Shown here: piece by piece, positions 28,911-35,942 of the stretch | Layout: every line of letters begins with the position of its first letter | Numbering within the stretch: the first letter of the stretch is position 1 | Source of the DNA: Curvibacter sp. PD_MW3 | Lineage (GTDB): Bacteria > Pseudomonadota > Gammaproteobacteria > Burkholderiales > Burkholderiaceae_C | Direction: 5' to 3' | Length of the DNA: 64,000 bases | Assembly: GCA_002633085.1 (NCBI GenBank) | Contig: NSIV01000013.1 | Span: 1-64,000, forward strand | Position numbers and translations under genes: made by a program | Notes under the pieces: generated by a model | The model's input: only the letters and a program-made list of their open reading frames with translations | Databases searched by the model: none | Told to the model about the DNA's origin: nothing

Positions 28911-29861
28911 CTAGAACAGGTAGCGCAGCGTGAACATCAGATTCATCTGCTCGGACCAGACCTTCACCCCGTTGGACCAGACCTGTTCGGCTTGTTCCAC
29001 ACTGTCAGTCCAGAGATGATCGCCTGTGGTCTCGATGCGCAGGTATTCAAACGTCACGCCTGCCGTCAGGTGCTTGTTCAGCGGGGCAGACAGTCCCACC
29101 TGCGCGTGCCAGGCGTTGCCGCGCGTGTCTTCGTAGGTCATGCGAATGCCCCGGCGCAGCAGATGGTGGTCGCGGTTCTTCCCGAACACGATGGCGCCAT
29201 CCACTTGACCGCTCAATCTCAGGCCGGGCACGTTGAAGTGCCGGCTCAAGTCATAGTCCAAGCGTGCGCCCAGAAAGTACTGCCAATACTTCTGGCTGAA
29301 CCGGATGCCGTCCCCTCGCAAAGGGTCCGCGGCCCGGCCCGGATCCGCTGGGTAAACCTGCAGACCATCGCGCGAGAGTAGATTCAGGTCCTGCCAGCGC
29401 ACGCCCACGACCGGCCGCACATCGAGTCCTTTGGGCAGGGGTATCCAGTCGCTTACCCGCATGTCGGCGTCCAGGCGCGCCATGTAACTCGGCTCGAACC
29501 GCATGCTGGATTCCGAATAGACGTCCTTCACGTTGACGGGGTGGGTTTCGCCGGTCCAGTCCGAATCCTTGAACTGCTCGTCCGAGCGTTGCGACATGTT
29601 GCGCAGGAGTTCGCCGCTGATGGTGAACCGGTCGAACTTGCGGCTGGCAGCCAGCCCACCGAACCACCCGTTCATGGGGAATTCAAGTCGGCTCAAAGGC
29701 GCTTGGTGCGGCGGGTCCGGGTTCCCGAATTCGTAGGAGGTGTGGCTGCTGAAATAACGCTTGGCGACGACGTCGACCGTCCAATCCCCCAGCTCGGCCG
29801 CATGGCCAGGCACGCAGAGGACGAAGATCAACAGAGCGAATGGCCTCAGCAGGGACGTCAT
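28911..29861 (-). CDS. Probable omptin-family outer membrane protease
   Basis: 316 aa: signal peptide (LLRPFALLIFVLCVPGHAA), alternating beta-strand pattern and a C-terminal aromatic residue (LRYLF), as in outer-membrane barrels. Against E. coli OmpT the segment order fits: RLEFPMNGWFGG for the LDW strand, KDSDW (D99, D101) for the Asp83/Asp85 pair, RFSQKYWQYFLGARLDY, and NRDHH (D231, H233) for the catalytic Asp210/His212 pair, then LNKHLTAGVTFEYLRIETTGDHLW. If correct it is a surface endopeptidase cleaving at dibasic or other sites. The alignment is by eye and overall identity is low. Confidence 0.6.
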   Translation of the reverse strand: MTSLLRPFALLIFVLCVPGHAAELGDWTVDVVAKRYFSSHTSYEFGNPDPPHQAPLSRLEFPMNGWFGGLAASRKFDRFTISGELLRNMSQRSDEQFKDSDWTGETHPVNVKDVYSESSMRFEPSYMARLDADMRVSDWIPLPKGLDVRPVVGVRWQDLNLLSRDGLQVYPADPGRAADPLRGDGIRFSQKYWQYFLGARLDYDLSRHFNVPGLRLSGQVDGAIVFGKNRDHHLLRRGIRMTYEDTRGNAWHAQVGLSAPLNKHLTAGVTFEYLRIETTGDHLWTDSVEQAEQVWSNGVKVWSEQMNLMFTLRYLF

Positions 29862-29947
29862 GAGGCCCAGTCTGCCATGACTTGTGCCGCCATGATTTGA
29901 CGCACCACAACGGCCGTGGCCGCTTGGAGTACGGGCCTTGAAACAGG

Positions 29948-29968
29948 AAAGCCCGTGAACCGGGCTTT
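29948..29968 (-). terminator. Probable terminator after the rhodanese gene
   Basis: AAAGCCCG / CGGGCTTT with loop TGAAC, about 60 bp past the rhodanese stop. On the minus strand it is followed by a broken T-tract. Confidence 0.55.
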
Positions 29969-30029
29969 GTGGAGGTGTTTGAAAGCCGTCAGCCGGTCAT
30001 CCGTGCACGCGGCTTTCGTGGGTTGGCGG

Positions 30030-30488
30030 TCAATGCTTGGGTTGAGCACCGCCGGCCTGGGCATTGGCATCCATGCCGCCCTTGGCTTTCCATGCGGTGA
30101 AGCCGCCATCCAGGATCTTGACGTTGTCCCATCCTGCGACGCGTAGCGCGAACCCGGCTTGCGATGACAGCGTTCCGCCATTGCAGTACAGCAGCACGGT
30201 CTTGTCTTTCGGGATCTGGCTGCTCTTGGCCAGCACCTGCCGCCATTCGATGTTGATCGCACCCGGGATGTGGTCCTTGGCAAACTGCCCCGCGTCACGC
30301 GTGTCGATGATCAGCATCTTGGCGTATTCACTCCTGGGAATCTGCTCGGGGAAGATCGTGGCGCCGCCGTAATCCACAAACTCCAGATAGCCGGCCATTT
30401 CATCGACGGCAGCGGCCTTGTTGTCGGCCCAGGCACTGGAGGTGATGAGCGACAGACCAATGCACAGCGCGGGGAAAAATCTTTTCAC
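30030..30488 (-). CDS. Periplasmic single-domain rhodanese
   Basis: 152 aa: signal peptide (MKRFFPALCIGLSLITSSAWA) and one rhodanese domain (LIIDTRDAGQFAKDHIPGAINIEW ... VLLYCNGGTLSSQAGFALRVAGWDNVKILDGGFTAWKAKGG). The persulfide-forming cysteine is Cys102 in loop CNGGTLS. It probably transfers sulfane sulfur in the periplasm. The start is GTG at 30488, supported by AGAGGAAACC upstream and by the signal peptide; longer readings of the frame are not family-like. The 5' region carries nested palindromes. Confidence 0.88.
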   Translation of the reverse strand: MKRFFPALCIGLSLITSSAWADNKAAAVDEMAGYLEFVDYGGATIFPEQIPRSEYAKMLIIDTRDAGQFAKDHIPGAINIEWRQVLAKSSQIPKDKTVLLYCNGGTLSSQAGFALRVAGWDNVKILDGGFTAWKAKGGMDANAQAGGAQPKH

Positions 30489-30489
30489 G

Positions 30490-30540
30490 AACAGGTTTCC
30501 TCTAATTAAATAAGTAATTGCTAATATAGCAAAACCTGTT
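30490..30540. promoter_or_regulatory. Nested palindromes upstream of the rhodanese gene
   Basis: Outer arms AACAGGTTT (30490-30498) and AAACCTGTT (30532-30540) enclose an AT-rich stretch with an inner palindrome TTGCTA-ATA-TAGCAA (30518-30532). This lies at once upstream of the GTG start, so it may be an operator or a 5' UTR hairpin. Confidence 0.5.
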
Positions 30541-30600
30541 CTGTGATTCGGCGTCAGGACTGGCCCGGCATGTCTCCGTGGTTGTCTGTTGAAAAAGGCC

Positions 30601-31500
30601 CTACACCGCGCTGCGATGGCGTGCCATGCAGGTGTCGAGCACTTCGGCGCAGTCGCGCTGCCACCAGTTCTGGGTAGAGAAGATTTCCACTTCGCTGTAG
30701 CCGGCAAAGCCGGCGTCTTCCACCCAGCCGCGGATGCGCGGGATGTCGATGACACCGTCGCCCATCATGCCGCGGTCGTTGAGCAGGTCGGTGGTGGGGG
30801 TGAGCCAGTCACACACATGAAAGGCCAGCACGCGTTGCTGCTCACCGGCGCGCGCGATCTGTGCCTGCAGCTTCGGGTCCCACCAGGTGTGGTAGATGTC
30901 CACGGCGACACCCAACGCGCGCGGGCCGGCCGTCGATGCAGCGCTGACCGGGTCGAGCAGGTCGCAGACGTCAAGCGCCTGCTCCAGCGTGTTGATGCAG
31001 GCGCGGTCGGCTGCGTACATCGGGTGCAGCGGCTCGATGGCCAGCGGCATGGCCTGCGCGCGCGCGTACTCCAGCAGTTCGGCAATGCCGTCCGTCACCT
31101 GACTGCGCGCCAGGGCGATGTCCTTGTGTGCTGCCTGGCCGGCCAGGGCGCCGGGCAGGCCGCCCACCACCAGCACCAGGCAAGCGGCGTTCAGTTCGCA
31201 GGCCTCGTCCAGCGCGCGGCGGTTGTCGTCGCGCGCGGCTTTCAGGCCGGCGGCATCAGCGGCCGGGAACATGCCACCGCGGCAGTAGCCCGAGAGCTCG
31301 AAGCCGTGTGTCTTCACCAGCTTGGAGATGGTGGCCAGACCCGCGGCATGCACCTGGTCGCGCCAGGGCGAGATGGCACGGATGCCGCGCTGCGCACAGG
31401 CTTCCAGGATGTCGGGCAGCGGCAGGTCGATGCCGCGCTGCTTGCGCACGGTGGCGGTGTTGATGGAAAGCCAGCGGTGGTCGGCAGAAAAGTCGCGCAT
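30601..31500 (-). CDS. Sugar phosphate isomerase/epimerase (TIM-barrel, AP_endonuc_2-like)
   Basis: 299 aa xylose-isomerase-like TIM barrel. Metal-ligand segments are visible as LAIEPLHPMYAAD (Glu), GVAVDIYHTWWDP (Asp/His), LAFHVCDW and GYSEVEIFS. It is last of four co-directional genes (Bug, Gfo/Idh/MocA, DUF993, this one), which suggests sequential oxidation and isomerisation or lyase steps on a sugar-like or polyol-like compound. Exact reaction unknown. Confidence 0.88.
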   Translation of the reverse strand: MRDFSADHRWLSINTATVRKQRGIDLPLPDILEACAQRGIRAISPWRDQVHAAGLATISKLVKTHGFELSGYCRGGMFPAADAAGLKAARDDNRRALDEACELNAACLVLVVGGLPGALAGQAAHKDIALARSQVTDGIAELLEYARAQAMPLAIEPLHPMYAADRACINTLEQALDVCDLLDPVSAASTAGPRALGVAVDIYHTWWDPKLQAQIARAGEQQRVLAFHVCDWLTPTTDLLNDRGMMGDGVIDIPRIRGWVEDAGFAGYSEVEIFSTQNWWQRDCAEVLDTCMARHRSAV

Positions 31501-31516
31501 GAACGTCCTTGTGTGC

Positions 31517-32725
31517 TCAGTCTTCGATGCCGTGCAGTGCCAGCAGCGTTTTCATGCGGCGTACGGCCAAGTCGGGTTGCTCCAGCAGCCCGGCCGCATC
31601 GGCCAGGCGGAACAGCTCGGCGAAGTGCAGCAGCGAACGCGTGCTTTGCTGCCCCCCTACCATGGTGAAGTGACTCTGGTGGCCGTTGAGCCAGGCCATG
31701 AAGACGACGCCGGTTTTGTAGAAGCGCGTCGGCGCGGCAAAGATGTGGCGCGACAGCGGCACAGTGGGGCCGAGAATGGTGTGAAAGCGTGCGGTGTTGC
31801 CCTGCGCCAGCTCGCCCAGGGCCGCGCTGGCGGCGGGGGCAATGGCGTCGAAGATGCCCAGGAGCGCATCACTCTGGCCGTGCACGGAGGCCGTGCCGGT
31901 GCCGTCGCCGGCAATCAGCTCGGCGTAGTTGAAGTCGTCGCCGGTGTACATGCGCACGCCGCGCCCATCCGTGCCACCGGTGGCTGGCAGGCGGCGGCGC
32001 ATGGCGATTTCCTTGTCCTTGTCGAGTAGCGAGATCTTGATGCCGTCCACCTTGTCCGCGTGCGCGGCGATGATGCCCAAGGCCGTGTCCATGGCGCGGT
32101 CGAGGTCGCGGCTGCCCCAGTAGCCGGTGAGGGCGGGGTCGAACACGTCGCCCAGCCAGTGCAACACCACGGGCTGTCTGGCCTGCGTGAGGATGCGGTC
32201 GTAGACGCGCTCGTAGTCGGCCGGGCTCTTGGCCACGCGCGCCAAGGCGCGGCTGGCCATGACGATGAGCTTGCCGCCGAGTTTCTCGATCGCGGCCATC
32301 TGCTCTTCGTAGCCGTGGATCACGTCGTCCACGCTCTTCACCTCGTCCAGTACCAGGTGGTCGGTACCGCAACCGGAAGCCACCAGTGCACCGGGCATGT
32401 CTTTTGCGGCATCAAGCGAGCGGCGGATCAACTCCAGCGAGGTTGGCCAGTCCAGGCCCATGCCGCGCTGCGCGGTGTCCATGGCTTCAGCCACGCCCAG
32501 GCCGAGCGACCACAGGCGGCGCCGGTAGGCGATCGTGGCGTCCCAGTCCACCGCACACTGCAGCCAAGGGTCAATGGCTGCACGCGGGTCAGCCACCACG
32601 TGGGCCGCCGAGTAGGCGATGCGGTTGAACTTCACGCCCGGCGTGGGCTGGATCGGTGTGGCACCGCTGAGCTTGTAGGTCTGCAACTGGCCCGCCGTGG
32701 TGGGCAGGGACAAGGTCAATGACAT
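31517..32725 (-). CDS. DUF993 family protein (dihydrodipicolinate synthase-like)
   Basis: 402 aa, class I aldolase/DHDPS-type barrel judged by its family (DUF993). Segments such as GALVASGCGTDHLVLDEVKSVDDVIHGYEEQMAAIEKLGGKLIVMASRALA and DGIKISLLDKDKEIAMRRRLP are consistent, and KISLLD would contain a candidate Schiff-base lysine. The reaction is unassigned. It lies 16 bp upstream of the isomerase gene, so the two are surely co-transcribed, and follows the Gfo/Idh/MocA gene after a repeat copy. Confidence 0.85.
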   Translation of the reverse strand: MSLTLSLPTTAGQLQTYKLSGATPIQPTPGVKFNRIAYSAAHVVADPRAAIDPWLQCAVDWDATIAYRRRLWSLGLGVAEAMDTAQRGMGLDWPTSLELIRRSLDAAKDMPGALVASGCGTDHLVLDEVKSVDDVIHGYEEQMAAIEKLGGKLIVMASRALARVAKSPADYERVYDRILTQARQPVVLHWLGDVFDPALTGYWGSRDLDRAMDTALGIIAAHADKVDGIKISLLDKDKEIAMRRRLPATGGTDGRGVRMYTGDDFNYAELIAGDGTGTASVHGQSDALLGIFDAIAPAASAALGELAQGNTARFHTILGPTVPLSRHIFAAPTRFYKTGVVFMAWLNGHQSHFTMVGGQQSTRSLLHFAELFRLADAAGLLEQPDLAVRRMKTLLALHGIED

Positions 32726-32776
32726 GGAGATTTCCTTGGCGAGGGCCGATCGGGTGCGCTTGGTTTAAGCATCCAA

Positions 32777-32826
32777 TTGGCCTCTGGTCCTTGATGAATA
32801 GGCGTGAGCTGCTATCAAACTTGTAG
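32777..32826 (-). repeat. Dispersed GCTATCAA repeat, copy 5
   Basis: TTGGCCTCTGGTCCTTGATG, AATAGGCGTGAG, then CTGCTATCAAACTTGTAG. It overlaps the end of the Gfo/Idh/MocA gene; the TTTGATAG of the repeat provides that gene's TGA stop. Confidence 0.75.
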
Positions 32827-33978
32827 TGGTGGTACGTCGACCCAGCGACGTTCCTTCCAGCTCTGCAGCGCGGCTTCCACCAGCTGCACGCCCTTGGCGC
32901 CTTCGGGCAGCGTCCAGCGGTAGGGTTCGTTTTCCACGATGTGGCGTATGAAGTGCTCCCACTGGATCTTGAAGCCGTTGTCGTAGACCTGCGTGTCCGG
33001 CACTTCCTGCCACTGCTCGAAGAAGTTCATCATCTGCTTCTCGTCCGGGTTCCATACCGGGCGTGGCGTGGTCACGCGGCTCTGCGCGCGGCAGGAGGAA
33101 AGCCCGGCCACGGCCGAGCCGTGCGTGCCGTCGACGTGGAAGGTGACGAGGTCGTCACGCCGCACGCGGGTGGCCCAGGACATGTTCATCTGCGCAATCA
33201 CGGGCTCGCCGTTGTGGCCGATGAGCTCGGCCGTGGCGTAGGCCGCGTCGTCGGCGGTGGCCTTGTAGGGCTTGCCGGCTTCGTCCCAGCGCTCGGGGAT
33301 GTGCGTGGCGGCTATGCACGAAACAGATTTCACCTCGCCGAACAGGTTGTCCAGCACGTAGCGCCAGTGGCACATCATGTCCAGGATCATGCCGCCGCCG
33401 TCCTCCGTCCGGTAGTTCCAGCTCGGGCGCTGGATCGGCTGCAGATCACCTTCGAACACCCAGTAGCCGAACTCCAGGCGCACGCTGAGCATGCGGCCGA
33501 AGAAGCCGGCGCGGCGCAGCATGTCGAGCTTGCGCAGGCCGGGCAGGAAGAGCTTGTCCTGCACGGCACCGTGCTTGAGGCCGGACTTCTCCGCTAGGCG
33601 TGCAATCTCCACTGCCTCGTTGAGGTTGGTGGCAATCGGTTTTTCGCAATAGACGTGCTTGCCGGCGCGGATCGCCTTGGCTAGCAGGGCGGGGCGCATC
33701 TGTGTGGTGCCAGCGTCGAAGAACACCGTGTCGTCGGGGTTGGCCAGCGCCTGGTCGAGGTCGGTGCCCCAGCGGGTGATGTTGTGCGCTTTCGCCAGTG
33801 CCTCCATCTTCTCGGCGTTGCGGCCGATCAGGATCGGGTCGGGCATCACCTTGTCGCCATTCGACAAGGTGACGCCGCCCTGTTTGCGGATGGCGACGAT
33901 GGAGCGGATCAAGTGCTGGTTCATCCCCATGCGGCCGGTCACGCCGTGCATGATGATGCCGAGTCTTTGGGTAGGCAT
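32815..33978 (-). CDS. Gfo/Idh/MocA family oxidoreductase
   Basis: 387-aa NAD(P)-dependent dehydrogenase with a Rossmann start (RLGIIMHGVTGRMGMNQHLIRSI), DTVFFDAGTTQMRPALLAKAIRAGKHVYCEKPIATN carrying the conserved EKP motif, and the GGGMILDMMCHWRYVLDNLFGEV helix (D..xH type) of the C-terminal domain. It probably oxidises a sugar, inositol or related hydroxyl. I chose the ATG at 33978, 25 bp after the Bug stop. The last residues and stop come from a dispersed repeat. Confidence 0.9.
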   Translation of the reverse strand: MPTQRLGIIMHGVTGRMGMNQHLIRSIVAIRKQGGVTLSNGDKVMPDPILIGRNAEKMEALAKAHNITRWGTDLDQALANPDDTVFFDAGTTQMRPALLAKAIRAGKHVYCEKPIATNLNEAVEIARLAEKSGLKHGAVQDKLFLPGLRKLDMLRRAGFFGRMLSVRLEFGYWVFEGDLQPIQRPSWNYRTEDGGGMILDMMCHWRYVLDNLFGEVKSVSCIAATHIPERWDEAGKPYKATADDAAYATAELIGHNGEPVIAQMNMSWATRVRRDDLVTFHVDGTHGSAVAGLSSCRAQSRVTTPRPVWNPDEKQMMNFFEQWQEVPDTQVYDNGFKIQWEHFIRHIVENEPYRWTLPEGAKGVQLVEAALQSWKERRWVDVPPLQV

Positions 33979-34003
33979 GGCAGGGTTCTCTTCTCTGGTT
34001 GAC

Positions 34004-34981
34004 TTACTGGGGTTGCAGGCCGGCGGCCTTGACGAGCTTGGCGTTGCTGGCGATCTCGTCTTTGATGTAGGCGTCGAACTGTTCGGGCTTGAGCGTCCAG
34101 GCATCGGCGCCGAGCTTGGCGAAACGCTCCTTCACGTCGGGCGAGGCCAGCGCCTTCACCACTTCGTCGTGCAGGCGGTTGACGATGTCCCGCGGTGTCT
34201 TGGCCGGGGCCATCATGCCGATCCAGAAGTTGAATTCGGAGCCCGGCACACCGGCTTCCGTCGTGGTGGGTACGTCGGGCAGAGTGCCCGTACGACGCGG
34301 CGAGCCGACGGCCAACGCCAGCAACTGGCCGCTCTTGATCTGGCCAATCACCGGGGCCACGGGCGAGAAGTAGTAGTCCACGCGGCCGGCGATCACCTCG
34401 GTCACGGCTTCGGCCGAGCCCTTGAACGGAATGTTGGTGGCCTGGATGTTGGCTGCCATCTTGAACTTCTCGGCGTTCAGGTGGGTGGCACTGCCCTGGC
34501 CGGCGGAGGCGAAATTCAGGCTGCCCGGCTTGGCGCGTGCGATGGCCAGCAACTCGCCCAGCGTCTTGATGTTCTTCGACGGCGCGATCACCAGCACGTT
34601 GGAGAGCGAGGAGATCGGCGTGATGCCGGCGAAGTCGCCCACGGTATCGAACGGCAGCTTGGCAAAGGTCGAGGGGCTGACCGTGTGCGAGGACGAGTGG
34701 ATCATGAGGGTGTAGCCATCCGGTGCCGCCGTGGCCACAGCAGCCTGGCCGATGGTGCCGCTGGCGCCGCCGCGGTTGTCCACCACCAGCGGCTGGCCCA
34801 GGCTGGCGCCCATCTTGTCGGCGATGGCGCGCGCAATGATGTCGGTCGTGCTGCCGGCCGCAAAGGGCACGATGACGCGGATCGGCTTGTTCGGATAACC
34901 GTTCTGGGCGTTGCTCTGCAGGGGCAGCAGGGCGGCTACGCAACTGAGCGTGGCCAGGGCGAGGCGGGCAAGCTTCTTCAT
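34004..34981 (-). CDS. Bug-family (TctC) substrate-binding protein
   Basis: 325 aa with a Sec signal peptide (MKKLARLALATLSCVAALLPLQSNA) and Bug core YPNKPIRVIVPFAAGSTTDIIARAIADKMGASLGQPLVVDNRGGASGTIGQAAVATAAPDGYTL. First gene of the four-gene operon; it presumably captures the compound that the downstream enzymes degrade. CAGGAGACATC precedes the ATG at 34981. A sigma-70 promoter and TetR-type operator lie 100-150 bp upstream. Confidence 0.93.
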   Translation of the reverse strand: MKKLARLALATLSCVAALLPLQSNAQNGYPNKPIRVIVPFAAGSTTDIIARAIADKMGASLGQPLVVDNRGGASGTIGQAAVATAAPDGYTLMIHSSSHTVSPSTFAKLPFDTVGDFAGITPISSLSNVLVIAPSKNIKTLGELLAIARAKPGSLNFASAGQGSATHLNAEKFKMAANIQATNIPFKGSAEAVTEVIAGRVDYYFSPVAPVIGQIKSGQLLALAVGSPRRTGTLPDVPTTTEAGVPGSEFNFWIGMMAPAKTPRDIVNRLHDEVVKALASPDVKERFAKLGADAWTLKPEQFDAYIKDEIASNAKLVKAAGLQPQ

Positions 34982-35078
34982 GATGTCTCCTGGTTCTGGG
35001 CATGAATGGACGTACACCACGGCAGGCCGCCTGTGCCTCAAGGGCACGGTGGTTTTGTCTTTGTGGCCTGCCGGCTGT

Positions 35079-35135
35079 TTAATTCACCAAAAGGTGAATA
35101 GAGCCATTCTAGAAATCCAGGAGGCGGCGCGTCAA
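35079..35135 (-). promoter_or_regulatory. Operon promoter overlapped by a TetR-type operator
   Basis: On the minus strand TTGACG (35135-35130), 18 bp, TAGAAT (35111-35106). Just beyond the -10, at the expected +1, is a perfect palindrome ATTCACC-AAAA-GGTGAAT (35082-35099). A bound repressor would block initiation of the Bug-Gfo-DUF993-isomerase operon. The 12-mer TTGGTGAATTAA recurs upstream of the tetR gene. Confidence 0.7.
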
Positions 35136-35148
35136 GCGCCGTTTGTCT

Positions 35149-35799
35149 TCAGTTTCTCAGGACATACCCTAGGATGACGTCGCTCATGTGCGACAGGCGC
35201 TCGTGCAACGCCTTGGGCGTCATCAGGTCGCGGCCGAAGATGGCCGAGAGGGTGTGCTGGTTGTTGAGATAGAAGTAGGCCATGCCGGCGATCGACACGT
35301 AGAGCTGCACGGCATCGATGCCGCCGCGGAAGACGCCTTCACGCCGGCCGCGCTCCAGGATCTCGGCCAGGGTTTCGATCAGCGGCAGGTTGGTCTTGCG
35401 TGCACGCTGGGACTGGGCCAGGTGACGCCCATGCTCCAGGTTTTCGCTGTTGAGCAGGGTGAGGAACTCGGGGTGTTCCAGGTAGTAGTTCCAGGTGAAT
35501 TCGGTCAGGCGGCGGATGGCCTGGGCCGGCGGCATGTCGACCAGATGCAACTGCTGTTCGGCGGCACGGATGTCGGCATAGGCGCTTTCCAACACGGCCA
35601 GGAAGAGCTCGTCCTTGCTGCTGAAGTAGTAATAGATCAGCCGCTTGTTGAGGCCGGCACGCTCGGCGATGCGGTCCACCCGCGCGCCGGCCAGGCCGTG
35701 CTGGGCGAACTCGTCGCGCGCGGCCTGCAGGATGACTTGCTGCGAGCGGTCGGCATCGCGCGAGCGCGGTTCTTCGGCGGCTGGAGCGGGTTTGCGCAT
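35149..35799 (-). CDS. TetR/AcrR family transcriptional regulator
   Basis: 216 aa. The HTH is QQVILQAARDEFAQHGLAGARVDRIAERAGLNKRLIYYYFSSKDELFLAVLESAY (residues ~19-74); the C-terminal ligand domain resembles the TetR_C (PsrA/RutR-like) type. It lies directly upstream of and co-directional with the Bug operon and divergent from the ThDP enzyme gene. Shared operator half-sites at 35079-35099 and 35817-35832 suggest it represses both the operon and itself. Confidence 0.92.
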   Translation of the reverse strand: MRKPAPAAEEPRSRDADRSQQVILQAARDEFAQHGLAGARVDRIAERAGLNKRLIYYYFSSKDELFLAVLESAYADIRAAEQQLHLVDMPPAQAIRRLTEFTWNYYLEHPEFLTLLNSENLEHGRHLAQSQRARKTNLPLIETLAEILERGRREGVFRGGIDAVQLYVSIAGMAYFYLNNQHTLSAIFGRDLMTPKALHERLSHMSDVILGYVLRN

Positions 35800-35816
35800 G
35801 GCGGTAATTTAACTGA

Positions 35817-35832
35817 TTGGTGAATTAATTCA
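35817..35832. promoter_or_regulatory. Second TetR-type operator (autoregulatory)
   Basis: TTGGTGAATTAATTCA contains the 12-mer TTGGTGAATTAA shared with 35079-35090 (opposite strand) and the palindrome TGAATTAATTCA. It is 18-33 bp upstream of the tetR start and could also act on the divergent ThDP gene. Confidence 0.6.
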
Positions 35833-35942
35833 AGTGCGGCGATAGAACGGCACGACGCATTGTCGTCGCGGCCGTGACCCGTCGCGGGGCAAGGGGACGG
35901 AGATAATCAGCGCGATTCAATGCAACAACACGGGAAACATAC

